Below, piece after piece: positions 42,801 to 50,438 of a stretch of 64,000 bases of DNA; positions within the stretch are counted from its first letter, which is position 1; each line of letters opens with the position of its first letter. Under the pieces are notes generated by a model. The model was given only the letters and a program-made list of their open reading frames with translations. It was not told where the DNA came from and did no database searches. Made by a program: the position numbers and the translations under genes. The DNA is taken from assembly GCF_037201915.1 (NCBI RefSeq), contig NZ_CP147505.1:496001-560000 (forward strand), read 5' to 3'. The stretch comes from Haloplanus sp. CK5-1 (lineage in GTDB: Archaea; Halobacteriota; Halobacteria; Halobacteriales; Haloferacaceae).

Positions 42801-43772
42801 GGTGCGCTCCTTCCCGCTGATGGGGTGGGTGATGACGTTGCCGTCGAACTCCGGGAGCGCGACCGAGAGCGCGAGTTCGAAGCCCATGACACCCGTGTCG
42901 CTCCCCTCGTACCGGGAGCGCGAGCGCATCGTCGTCACCGTCTGGAGGACGGGAACGCCCAATCGATCCAGGAAGACCTCTTCTGCACCCTGGCCCTCGT
43001 CGGCGGCCGACCGGCCCCGCTCTTCCATCGACAGCGAGAACATGAACGAGGAGCAGACGGCGTCGACGACGGGGTCGCCGCCGTCAAGGAGCCACTCGTC
43101 GGTGACCCACTCGGCGTCCTCCTGCTCGTCGGTGTCGGTCGCCGGGTTGCAGAATATCGGGAGCGCGTCCGCGCCCTGCGCTTCGATGGCCCGCACCTGC
43201 GCGTCGACGTAGCGGGTGTTCTCGTGGGTCCAGTGGGACTCGTAGAACCAGACCGCAACCGTCGGCGTCCCGGGGTCGAACGTCGCCACGAGGTCGTCGT
43301 ACCCCGCGCCGGGGTGGTCGGGATGGTACACCCCTTCGGTGGGGAGCGAGACGGGGTCGTCGTAGCTCCGGTCGACGGCTCCGAACCGGTCGATCAGGTA
43401 CCGCAGGCAGTTGGCGACGTTGGTGGTGCCGCCGCGGTCGAGGTAGTCGTACACCGCGTCCCGGTCCGCCGGGGCGACGGTCGTGTCCTCTATCGCGTAG
43501 GCGTCGCCGGTCGACTTGACGACCAGCGGGATGCCCGCGTCGTCGAGGCGGTCGACGACCCGGTCGTAGCCGGGCATGCTCTCCTCGGAGCCGTGGAGCC
43601 ACAACACGACCGCCGTCGCGTCCTCTACGGCGTCGACGAACGCCTCGACCGCCGTCTCGTCGTCGAGGTCGCTCTCCGATCGGGCGACCAGGTCTCCGTC
43701 GACCTCCCCCGCGGCGCGCTGGACGGCCCCGAGTTCGTTCTCCGTCGCGGTGTACAAGCCGATGGTGGGCAT
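39876..43772 (-). CDS. cobN: cobaltochelatase large subunit CobN
   Basis: The 1298-residue protein is the CobN/BchH-type porphyrin-binding subunit. It shows 'YESHWTHENTRYVDAQVRAIEAQGADALPIF', 'VVLHNYPPSDDGIGTAFGLDTPES', 'GFGMDPSKVYHDSDLQPPHDYVAFYAWLR', 'VHLGTHGSLEWLPGKTVGL' and the later 'TRPGGYGAGTNKAVDEGEWDDRSDLADVYVQWGGYALG'. With AAA+ subunits it inserts Co2+ into the corrin ring, in the aerobic pathway at hydrogenobyrinic a,c-diamide. The divergent ChlI/ChlD fusion starts 34 bases away. The upstream frame extension to 43970 overlaps that gene and is rejected. Confidence 0.92.
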   Translation of the reverse strand: MPTIGLYTATENELGAVQRAAGEVDGDLVARSESDLDDETAVEAFVDAVEDATAVVLWLHGSEESMPGYDRVVDRLDDAGIPLVVKSTGDAYAIEDTTVAPADRDAVYDYLDRGGTTNVANCLRYLIDRFGAVDRSYDDPVSLPTEGVYHPDHPGAGYDDLVATFDPGTPTVAVWFYESHWTHENTRYVDAQVRAIEAQGADALPIFCNPATDTDEQEDAEWVTDEWLLDGGDPVVDAVCSSFMFSLSMEERGRSAADEGQGAEEVFLDRLGVPVLQTVTTMRSRSRYEGSDTGVMGFELALSVALPEFDGNVITHPISGKERTEDEAGIGTSPKQHFPIEDRIDHVARLAVNWARLRHTPNEEKRIAVVLHNYPPSDDGIGTAFGLDTPESTINLLEELDDRGYDLGTGAPDDGATLIDRLTAQLTLDDRWVAPEDVRELSVDTVSPNRYCDWFGDVDDRFRENVIGEWGDPPDRPFAIPGVEFGNVLVTVQPPRGFGMDPSKVYHDSDLQPPHDYVAFYAWLRNAYDADAVVHLGTHGSLEWLPGKTVGLDGTSAPDGLIDDLPNVYPYIVNNPGEGTQAKRRAYAAIVDHLTPVMSNAGTYDGLAELEELADRYREAGMADARTDDGAALEREIRETVADLDLALELGIEGTVEKADVRGPDAAGSTLADGAVEGDSLPIDELVERIHEYLTDVKTTQIRMGLHTMGEPPVDDRLVEYLVALTRLENPGAPSLRESVAGVLGVDYERMLEEPGTYDESLGMTYAQAADEVYETSRDLVSTLAAHDFDVPESEREAGPDDEVNMNLLVVDIDPLGDSRARAGEHDDLREALAYVCAEAVPRVAGASEEIPRTADALAGEYVPPGGSGAPTRGGVDLLPTGRNFYTLDPRKVPAKSAWRVGREVADGVAERHRSAEGEYPEEIGVVAWGTPTVRTRGETVAQVLALMGVEPEWTDAGRIDDVTPTPLDELGRPRIDVTTRVSGLFRDAFPQAASVIHDAVDAVVALDEPHDRNYVKKHVEEESEELIAEGMDPDDAETAATHRVFTTRPGGYGAGTNKAVDEGEWDDRSDLADVYVQWGGYALGSRGRVSEAHDAFERRLGTVEATVKIEDTGEQDEFDSSDWYAFHGGFITAVTEARGEEPASYVGDSSDPDHVDVYTNEEKVRKAMRARVLNPDWLDSMEEHGYKGAGDLSTTVDVALGWDATTGVVSDRLWTDVAEKYAFDDDRQEWLREVNPWALESITDTLLEAIERGLWDADDATADRLRDLNLRVDGDLEARASGGGAVESETEVTSDDD

Positions 43773-43806
43773 AACGTTGTTAAACCTCTGTTGAGTTATT
43801 GCAATT
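43773..43806. promoter_or_regulatory. 34-bp divergent cobN/chlID control region
   Basis: Only 34 A/T-rich bases separate the two start codons. It contains ACGTTGTTAAAC and GAGTTATTGCAATTG. Both promoters must overlap it or the opposing coding sequences, so one regulator could control both chelatase subunits. Confidence 0.5.
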
Positions 43807-46047
43807 GTGCTTGAATACACCGAGGACAAAAACTCTTCGGGGATCGGGGGTGAGCGAGTCGGTTTCGACGAGATAGTCGGGCAATCCGAACTCAAGCGTG
43901 CTTTACTCGCGGTGGGCGCGAACGACGCGCTGGACGGCCTCCTGATCCGGGGGGAGAAGGGGACGGCCAAGTCGACGGCCGTCCGCGCGCTGTCGGCGTT
44001 GCTCCCGGACCGGCGGGTCGTGGCCGACTGTCCCTACGGCTGTCCGGCGGGCGACCCCGACCGGCAGTGTGCGAACTGTCGGGAGCGGGCGGACCCGCCG
44101 ACCGAGACGCGGTCGGTGCCGCTCGTCACCCTCCCGCTGGGGGCGACCCGGGAGCGCGTCGTCGGGACGCTCTCCGTCGCCGACGCCCTCGACGGCGACT
44201 ACGAGTTCGATCCCGGCCTCCTCGCCCGCGCGAACGGCGGCATCCTCTACGTCGACGAGGTGAACCTACTCGACGACCACCTCGTCGACGTGTTGTTGGA
44301 CGCCGCGGCGGGCGGCGTCAACCGGGTCGAGCGCGACGGCGTGAGCGTCGCCCACCCCGCAGCGTTCACCCTCGTCGGGACGATGAACCCCGAGGAGGGG
44401 GAGTTGCGGCCACAACTCCGGGATCGCTTCGCACTCCAGGCGACGGTGACCGGTTGTGACGACATCGAGGACCGCGTCGCCATCGTCGACCGGGCGCTCG
44501 GACGCGAGAGCGAGGAGCCACGCTCCTCGGCAAAGAGCGAGGAGCCACGCTCCTCGGCAAAGAGCGAGGAGCCACGCTCCTCGGCAAAGAGCGAGGAGCC
44601 ACGCTCCTCGGCAAAGAGCGAGGAGCCACGCACTCCGGATATCGAAGACCCGGCGACCCGCCTGTCGACCGCGCGGGACCGACTCTCCGAGGTGACGCTT
44701 CCGGACGCGTTCGTCCGCGACCTCGTCGAACTGTGCCGTGACGCGGGCGTCGAGGGCCACCGAGCCGACATCGCGACGGCGCGGGCGGCCCGGACCTTCG
44801 CCGCCCTCGACGACCGACCGACGGTGATCGAGTCCGACGTGCGGCGCGCGGCCGAACTCGCGCTCCCTCACCGCCTCGAATCCCTCCCCTTCGACGACGC
44901 GCCCGACCTGGAGACGGTCGTCGACGACCACTTCGACGAGGGGGACGACGGTGACACCGACGACCGGGACGTCGAGGATGGTGCCGAGAACGGTGGGGGT
45001 GACGCGGACGATGCCGACGCCGACGGCGGAGCCCGGACCAACGAGGGCGACGCGAGCGATGAGGAGGCGAACGGAGCAGACGGCTCCGCGGCCGACGACT
45101 CCACCGAACCCACCGGCGCCGACGACCCCGGCGGGGTGTCCTCGTCCCGATCCGGCGACCTCTCCGATGCCGGCGACGACGCGGGCGGCGACGACCCCGA
45201 CGCCGATGCCGGGGGTGGAGCCGACGACGACGCTCCCGACCCGACCCCTCGCGTCCCGGGCGAACGCCCGGCTGCGGTCGGATCGGGCCGTGCCCCGTCA
45301 CTCCCCGACGCCGACGATCCAGCCGACGCGTCGTCGTCGAGTGGTGGGGCGCGGGCGCGGGCGAGCGTCGACGGGACCGGCGCCCGCGTTCGTACCCGAC
45401 CCACCGACGGCGAGGACGTCGACGCCGCGGCGTCGGTGCGCGCGGCGGCCGCTCGCGGCGTCGACACCGTCGAATCGCGGGACCTCCGGCGATCGGTTCG
45501 GGCCGCCGAGGCGTCGACGCTCGTCGTCTTCTCCGTCGACGCCAGCGCGTCGATGCGTCCCGCCATGCGCGCCGCCAAGGGGACCGTCCTCGAACTGCTG
45601 GAGGACACCTACCAGCAACGCGACCGCGTGAGTTTCGTCGCTTTCGCCGGCGAGGACGCGGACGTGTTGCTCCCCCCGACCGACAGCGTCACGCTCGCAG
45701 CGCGCCACCTGAAGCAACTCCCGACAGGCGATCGGACGCCACTCCCTGCCGGCCTGCGGACCGCGGGCGACGTGATCGAACGCGCCGATCCCGCCGCGAG
45801 CGTCGTCGTCCTCGTCACCGACGGCCGGGCGAACGTCGCCGACGGGAGTCCGGTCGCCGCGACTCGCCGTGCCGCCGACCGCCTGTCCGACCTCGACGCG
45901 CGCGTCCTCGTCGTCGACGCCGGTTCGGGCGACCGATCCGGCCTCGTTCCCGAAGTCGTCGAGCGGACGACCGGCCGTCGCGTCCCCCTCGACGCGCTCT
46001 CGGCCGACGCCGTCGACGCCGCGGCCGGGGCGGTCGACGAAAGTTGA
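43807..46047 (+). CDS. ChlI/ChlD-type chelatase ATPase subunit fusion (cobaltochelatase partner)
   Basis: The 746-residue protein starts at GTG 43807. The N-terminal AAA+ domain has Walker A (GEKGTAKST, about residues 49-57), a Cys-rich insert (CPYGC and CANC), and Walker B (ILYVDEVNLLDD). At about 234-278 there are four repeats of SEEPRSSAK encoded by a 27-bp tandem repeat. An acidic Asp/Gly/Ala linker (about 375-480) leads to a C-terminal von Willebrand A domain with the MIDAS DASASM (near residue 580). In bacteria ChlI/ChlD (or CobS/CobT) drive CobN or ChlH. Placement divergent from cobN argues for cobalt rather than magnesium. Confidence 0.87.
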   Translation: MLEYTEDKNSSGIGGERVGFDEIVGQSELKRALLAVGANDALDGLLIRGEKGTAKSTAVRALSALLPDRRVVADCPYGCPAGDPDRQCANCRERADPPTETRSVPLVTLPLGATRERVVGTLSVADALDGDYEFDPGLLARANGGILYVDEVNLLDDHLVDVLLDAAAGGVNRVERDGVSVAHPAAFTLVGTMNPEEGELRPQLRDRFALQATVTGCDDIEDRVAIVDRALGRESEEPRSSAKSEEPRSSAKSEEPRSSAKSEEPRSSAKSEEPRTPDIEDPATRLSTARDRLSEVTLPDAFVRDLVELCRDAGVEGHRADIATARAARTFAALDDRPTVIESDVRRAAELALPHRLESLPFDDAPDLETVVDDHFDEGDDGDTDDRDVEDGAENGGGDADDADADGGARTNEGDASDEEANGADGSAADDSTEPTGADDPGGVSSSRSGDLSDAGDDAGGDDPDADAGGGADDDAPDPTPRVPGERPAAVGSGRAPSLPDADDPADASSSSGGARARASVDGTGARVRTRPTDGEDVDAAASVRAAAARGVDTVESRDLRRSVRAAEASTLVVFSVDASASMRPAMRAAKGTVLELLEDTYQQRDRVSFVAFAGEDADVLLPPTDSVTLAARHLKQLPTGDRTPLPAGLRTAGDVIERADPAASVVVLVTDGRANVADGSPVAATRRAADRLSDLDARVLVVDAGSGDRSGLVPEVVERTTGRRVPLDALSADAVDAAAGAVDES
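44507..44640 (+). repeat. 27-bp tandem palindromic repeat inside the chelatase gene
   Basis: Units start at 44507, 44534, 44561, 44588 and (partial) 44615. Each contains GAGGAGC-CAC-GCTCCTC, a 7-bp hairpin. Because 27 is a multiple of 3 the reading frame is kept and the protein gains SEEPRSSAK four times. The insert falls between the AAA+ core and lid. Confidence 0.92.
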
Positions 46048-46063
46048 GTTGTCCGCATCCGCA

Positions 46064-46076
46064 AGATTTACAATCT
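46064..46076. promoter_or_regulatory. A/T-rich promoter of cbtB with AGATT-TAC-AATCT
   Basis: The 58-base gap between the chelatase gene and cbtB is A/T-rich with a small perfect inverted repeat. It probably drives the transporter genes independently. Confidence 0.35.
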
Positions 46077-46105
46077 AACTTGTCTTTCACCAACTGTGTT
46101 TTAGT

Positions 46106-46294
46106 ATGCCGGCCACCAGCGACACCGTCCACGGACGGATCGAACGGCTCGGAACCGAACTCACGCCGACGCAGTTGGCCGCGGGGATGCTCGTCGCCGT
46201 CGCACTCGGTTTCACCCTCCTGTTCGTGCAGGATCCGCTCGTCCACGACGCGATGCACAACTTCAGGCACGGCGCGGGAATCACCTGTCACTGA
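46106..46294 (+). CDS. cbtB: cobalt transporter subunit CbtB (predicted)
   Basis: The 62-residue protein has one transmembrane helix (about residues 22-42) and the characteristic His-rich tail 'HDAMHNFRHGAGITCH', matching CbtB. The histidines probably bind Co2+. In bacteria cbtAB genes are often linked to B12 riboswitches; here they follow the chelatase. CbtA follows after two bases. Confidence 0.92.
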   Translation: MPATSDTVHGRIERLGTELTPTQLAAGMLVAVALGFTLLFVQDPLVHDAMHNFRHGAGITCH

Positions 46295-46296
46295 CC

Positions 46297-47034
46297 GTGT
46301 TCGTCGACTACGTCACCCGAGGGGTGGAGGCGGGCCTCGTGGCGGGCCTCGTCTTCGGCCTGTTCGTGGCGACGGTCGTCAATCCGATGGTCGGCTACGC
46401 TGAGGCCGTTGGCCACGGGCACGATCACGACGTCGCCGGACACGACCACTCCGGCGGCGAGGGCGTCGTCTCGCTCGCGGCCACCGAGACGGTGAGCGTC
46501 CTCTCCGGCGTGCTGTGGGCCGTGCTGCTCGGAGCCGTCGTCTTCGGCGTCGGCTTCTACCTCCTCGAACCGCTCCTGCCGGGGAGTGGACGCCTCCGGA
46601 GTTACGTCCTCGCCGCGGCGGGGTTCGTCTCCGTCTCCGGCGCGCCGTGGCTCGTCCTCCCGCCCCGCCCCGGCGTCGAGACGGCGCTCCCCGCGGCGAC
46701 CCGACTCGCCCTCTACGGCGGGATGATGGTCGCGGGCGCGTTGCTCTGTCTGCTCGCGCTGGTCGCGTACGACCGGCTCCGTCCCCGGGGTCGCGCCGTC
46801 GCCCTGATGGTCGCCGGCCTCGCTTTGACGCCGCTCGCGGTCCCCGCTTCCCTCGCACCCACTCCCGGCGTGGCGGGAGACCTCCCACCGGAACTGGCTG
46901 CCGGTCTGGTCGGCCTGATCGTCTTCGGACAGGCGCTCCTGTGGCTCTGTCTCGCGGCGACTCACGCACGCCTCCACACCGACCGCTCGCACGCCGACGC
47001 CGCGACGAGCGGCGACCCCGTCGCGGCGGACTGA
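46297..47034 (+). CDS. cbtA: cobalt transporter subunit CbtA (predicted)
   Basis: The 245-residue protein starts at GTG 46297 and has about six transmembrane helices. A His-rich loop after the first helix (GHGHDHDVAGHDHSGG, about residues 39-54) fits cobalt binding, and the overall layout matches CbtA. With CbtB it forms a predicted secondary or channel-type cobalt uptake system. It converges with the OsmC-like gene. Confidence 0.9.
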   Translation: MFVDYVTRGVEAGLVAGLVFGLFVATVVNPMVGYAEAVGHGHDHDVAGHDHSGGEGVVSLAATETVSVLSGVLWAVLLGAVVFGVGFYLLEPLLPGSGRLRSYVLAAAGFVSVSGAPWLVLPPRPGVETALPAATRLALYGGMMVAGALLCLLALVAYDRLRPRGRAVALMVAGLALTPLAVPASLAPTPGVAGDLPPELAAGLVGLIVFGQALLWLCLAATHARLHTDRSHADAATSGDPVAAD

Positions 47035-47040
47035 CCGTCC

Positions 47041-47568
47041 TCAGTCCAACACCGATCCGTTCAGGATCGTCGTTCCCCCCAGCGGTACCGCCCGAGAGAG
47101 CGTGCCGTGGACGTAACAGCACGCTTCGGCCGCACGTACCAGGCGCCGAACGTCGGCTTCGGGAGCGTCGGTCCGGAGGGTGGTCACGTACTCGATCCCC
47201 TCGAAGTCCGCGGGGCGGTCACGGAGGCCGAGTCCGCCCCGGCGGTCGATCTCCCCCTCCACGTCGACCGAGAGCTCGTCGAGTTCGATTCCCAGCCTGA
47301 TCGCGTTGCGGACGTACTGGGCCTGCAGACAGAAGGCAAAGCCCGCGAGGAAGTACCGCAGGGGTCGCGGCGCCGTCCCCGTTCCCCCGACCTTCGAGAC
47401 GGGTTCGTCGGCATCGAAGACGAACCCGTCCGCTCGCGCCCGTGCGTGGTAATTTCGAAGGGTTTCGGCCTCGACGCTGGGGTGACCGGGCTTGATCTCA
47501 CGGGCGTCCCGAAGGCCTTGGATCCGGCGATTCAACCGCTCCTGGAGCGACGTGTCGACGAGCGACAT
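47041..47568 (-). CDS. OsmC family protein in the cobalamin operon
   Basis: The 175-residue protein shows OsmC features: 'RPLRYFLAGFAFCLQAQYVRNAI' (about residues 67-89) with Cys in the central helix, and 'RLVRAAEACCYVHGTLSRAVPL' near the end. Catalytic Ohr/OsmC proteins use two Cys at these positions, and both are present. It is the last gene of the cbiT operon, 20 bases after the beta-propeller gene. A role in protecting reduced cobalt intermediates or thiols is only an inference. Confidence 0.82.
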   Translation of the reverse strand: MSLVDTSLQERLNRRIQGLRDAREIKPGHPSVEAETLRNYHARARADGFVFDADEPVSKVGGTGTAPRPLRYFLAGFAFCLQAQYVRNAIRLGIELDELSVDVEGEIDRRGGLGLRDRPADFEGIEYVTTLRTDAPEADVRRLVRAAEACCYVHGTLSRAVPLGGTTILNGSVLD

Positions 47569-47588
47569 ACCGCCGAGAGGTGCGTGGC

Positions 47589-48806
47589 TCAGTTAGTTCC
47601 GACGGCGTGGACGCGGTACGCCCCCCGCTCGACGCCGTCGTCGTGGTAGCGGACGGGTTCCTCGACGGCGACGATCCGGTCGTCCCCGGCTGTGACGGCC
47701 GTGACGACGCCCTCCGTGTCAACCCGTCTCACGGGTCCGTCGACCGGATCGACGACCCGGAGGCCGTGGACGCCAGGGTCGCGGACGCGGAACCCCTGTG
47801 CGACGGGGACGACGAGTCGGCGTCCAGTGGTCGCGATTTCCGACGCGAACCCGCCGAGCGCCGCGGTGAAGCGGTGGCGTCCGTCCGGTGTGTAGCCGAT
47901 CGCAGCGGTCGCTCGCCCGTGGCGTGCCTCGGTCTCCCGCCCCTCGACGGGGTAGGTGTTGCCAGTGATGACGACGACGCCGTCCGGCGTCGCGTGGACG
48001 TGGTTCGGGTAGGCGTACACCCGGTCGCCGTCGACGGCCGTCGGCGTCGCGGCGTCGACCCGCCAGCGGGTGTCGCCCGACCGCGAGAGTCGGTAGCCCC
48101 GGTGGTCGGCGTGGCTTGCGACGGCGATCCCGCCCGGCCACAGCGAGACGTCGCCGACGCGCCGGTCACCCTCGGCCTCGGGGTCCCACCGCAGGTCGAC
48201 CGCCCCCGTCGTGGCGTCGTGGAACACCAGTCCGTCGTCGTGGTCGCCGGGACAACGGTTGTAGGCGACGGCGACGCGGTCCCCGTCCGTGTCGAGGGCG
48301 ACCGGCGAGGCGTCGGTCCGGGCGCGCCACTCGACCGTCCCGTCCGGGGCGAACGCGAGGACGACACCCTCGAAGCGTCGCGTCTCGCCCGCGCGTTCGT
48401 ACCGCCGCGCGGCGACGACGGCCCGATCGCCGGCCGTCACAGCGTCGACGACGAACGGTAGCGAGAAGCGGTCGTCGCTCGTCGGGCGGCCGACGGTCTC
48501 TGCGGTCGCCAGCCGCCACCGTACCTCGCCGTCCGCGGCGTCGTGGAGTCGCACCTCGCCGCGCGGACTCCGCTCGCCGACGAGGACGCCGCCGGCGAAC
48601 GGTGTCAGGGTGACGACGCTCGTCGCGTCCCGGTCGCAGGGGACGTGCCAGCGCCCTTCGAGGGTCGCCGAGTCGAGCGCCAGCAGATCGCCGTCCGCGC
48701 TCCCGACGACTGCGAGGTCGGCGACGAGCGTCGTCGCCGACCGCCGGCCACCGTGGCGCGAGCCGGCGGGATCGATCGTCCCCAGGTCGGTCGACGTGTC
48801 GCTCAC
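47589..48806 (-). CDS. PQQ/BamB-like beta-propeller protein in the cobalamin operon
   Basis: The 405-residue protein from GTG 48806 has repeated 'GDLLALDSATLEGRWHV', 'VRLHDAADGEVRWRL', 'VVLAFAPDGTVEWRA' and 'YRLSRSGDTRWRV' blades, about seven. No signal peptide is present, so it is cytoplasmic, unlike true BamB. It starts one base after the DUF3209 stop. No enzyme motif is seen; it may be a scaffold or corrinoid-binding protein. Related propeller genes sit in other haloarchaeal cobalamin clusters (recollection). Confidence 0.75.
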   Translation of the reverse strand: MSDTSTDLGTIDPAGSRHGGRRSATTLVADLAVVGSADGDLLALDSATLEGRWHVPCDRDATSVVTLTPFAGGVLVGERSPRGEVRLHDAADGEVRWRLATAETVGRPTSDDRFSLPFVVDAVTAGDRAVVAARRYERAGETRRFEGVVLAFAPDGTVEWRARTDASPVALDTDGDRVAVAYNRCPGDHDDGLVFHDATTGAVDLRWDPEAEGDRRVGDVSLWPGGIAVASHADHRGYRLSRSGDTRWRVDAATPTAVDGDRVYAYPNHVHATPDGVVVITGNTYPVEGRETEARHGRATAAIGYTPDGRHRFTAALGGFASEIATTGRRLVVPVAQGFRVRDPGVHGLRVVDPVDGPVRRVDTEGVVTAVTAGDDRIVAVEEPVRYHDDGVERGAYRVHAVGTN

Positions 48807-48807
48807 G

Positions 48808-49185
48808 TCACGCCTCGTCCTCGACCGGGAACGCCTCGTGGAGGAGGTCGTGGGCCTCGCCCAGCCCCGCGAGGACGTCCTCGCCCTGGCCGGTGAGGCG
48901 ACCGACCGCCCGTTCGGCGTCGCGGACGGCGACCAGTCGCCCTCGGAGGTAGTCGTACTCGTCGTCGTCCGCGTCGGCCGCGGCGATCTCTTCTTCCAAC
49001 TCTACCAGCGCGGCGTCGAGGTGGCGCTCGATCCCGGCGAGCGTCTCCGCCTCCGCCAGCGCCTCGATCGGGCCGTCCAGGTGGCCCTCCAGTTCCGTCT
49101 TCGCGTGCTCGCGCGCGCTTCGGTCCTCGGTGCCGAGGACGTTCATCAGTCCGAGTCGGAGTGCTTCTATCTCGTGGCAGGTCAT
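48808..49185 (-). CDS. DUF3209 family protein
   Basis: The 125-residue protein begins MTCHEIEALRLGLMNVLG and is entirely helical and acidic, matching DUF3209, known to me from haloarchaeal cobalamin clusters. Cys3 and His4 near the start could bind a metal. It lies two bases after CbiX and one base before the propeller gene. Confidence 0.85.
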   Translation of the reverse strand: MTCHEIEALRLGLMNVLGTEDRSAREHAKTELEGHLDGPIEALAEAETLAGIERHLDAALVELEEEIAAADADDDEYDYLRGRLVAVRDAERAVGRLTGQGEDVLAGLGEAHDLLHEAFPVEDEA

Positions 49186-49187
49186 CG

Positions 49188-50438
49188 TTACAGGGTTTGG
49201 TCTACGAGTTCAGAAACGATTCGGTCGCGATCCAGGTGATCCGAGACGATACGCCCGGCGTCGTTCTCGTCGACGCCGCCGTACCAGACGCCGTCCGGGT
49301 AGACGGCGACCATCGGCCCCTCGCCACACCGCCCGAGACAGGACGACCGCGTGATGCGGGCGTCGCAGGCCTCGGAGTCGCGAGCCGTCTGTCGCAGGCG
49401 TTCGAGTACCGCCGGCGCGCCGTCGGCCGCGCACGTCTGGTTCGTACAGACCGCGACGTGCTTCTCCGGCGCGTCATGGGCGTGGGGCTCGTCGTCGACG
49501 GTCGAGCGGTCGGCGTGGGCGGCCTGGTGGGTGAGCGCCCGCAGCGTCGCGCGAGCGCCGCCGACGTCCTCCTCGTAGCCGTCGAGTTCCACCTTGTACT
49601 TGCAGGTGTCACACGACATGTCCACGCTGTCGGTGCGGGCGGCCTGCCAGCGGTCGCCGAGGACGTCCAGCAGTCGCGAGTCGGTGCCCAGCGGATCGCC
49701 AGCGGCGGCGTCGACGTAGGGGTAGTCGGCGTCGAACGCCTCGGCCCCGTCGCGGATGCGGCCGGTGAGGACGCCGTCGCCGAGCATGTACGGCAGGACG
49801 ACACACGCGTCCGGACGGCGCTTGGCGACGTCGTGGAGGCGGTCGTCGAGGCGAGGGTCGGTGACGCCGATGAACGCCGGCTGGACCGTCGAGAACGCCC
49901 GTCCCTCCGCGAGCAGTCGCGCCAGTTTCGCAACGTCCGCGTTGGCGTCGGGGTCGCTCGATCCCCGGGCACAGAGCACGACCGCCACGTCGTCGCTCCC
50001 GCGGTCGACGCCCAGGTCGGCCTCGACCGCCGCCGCCCGTTCGTCGAGCAGGTCGACGATGGCCGGGTGGATACCCAGGTGCGAGCCGTTGTGGATGGTG
50101 AGGTCGGGATGAGTCGTCCGCGCCCGCTTGACCGCAAGCGGCACGTCGTTTTTGACGTGGCTGGCCGCGAACAGGGAGAGGTGGACGACCGTGATCGTCG
50201 AGACGGCGGGTGCGAGCCCCGCGATGGCGTCCGTGATCGACGGCTCCGCGAGTTCGAGGAAGCCGGCGTCGACGGGCACGCCGAGGCGTTCCTCCAGCCC
50301 TACGGCGAGGGTGCGAACCTGTTCGTTCGATTTCTCGCGGCGCGAGCCGTGGCCGACGAGCAACACCGCCTCGTCGTCGAGGCTTCCCGATACCCCTGCG
50401 GGCGTCGTCTCCGCCGAGTCGTCGGTGCGCCCGCTCAT
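49188..50438 (-). CDS. cbiX: CbiX sirohydrochlorin cobaltochelatase fused to [2Fe-2S] ferredoxin domain
   Basis: The 416-residue protein starts at ATG 50438. The first CbiX half has the metal-binding His30 in VGHGSRREKSNEQ. The second half has 'VVLCARGSSDPDAN', where the equivalent His is absent. A linker with CDTC leads to a C-terminal thioredoxin-like [2Fe-2S] domain with CTNQTC and CLGRC. The chelatase inserts Co2+ into sirohydrochlorin early in anaerobic B12 synthesis. The fused ferredoxin suggests redox control or electron supply. Its ATG overlaps the upstream TGA. Confidence 0.9.
   Translation of the reverse strand: MSGRTDDSAETTPAGVSGSLDDEAVLLVGHGSRREKSNEQVRTLAVGLEERLGVPVDAGFLELAEPSITDAIAGLAPAVSTITVVHLSLFAASHVKNDVPLAVKRARTTHPDLTIHNGSHLGIHPAIVDLLDERAAAVEADLGVDRGSDDVAVVLCARGSSDPDANADVAKLARLLAEGRAFSTVQPAFIGVTDPRLDDRLHDVAKRRPDACVVLPYMLGDGVLTGRIRDGAEAFDADYPYVDAAAGDPLGTDSRLLDVLGDRWQAARTDSVDMSCDTCKYKVELDGYEEDVGGARATLRALTHQAAHADRSTVDDEPHAHDAPEKHVAVCTNQTCAADGAPAVLERLRQTARDSEACDARITRSSCLGRCGEGPMVAVYPDGVWYGGVDENDAGRIVSDHLDRDRIVSELVDQTL

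Noticed and set aside
43858-43970. Extended start for cobN (1364 aa)
   Set aside because: The extra 66 residues overlap the divergent chelatase gene and are Ser/Pro/Arg-rich; MPTIGLYTATEN is the natural start.
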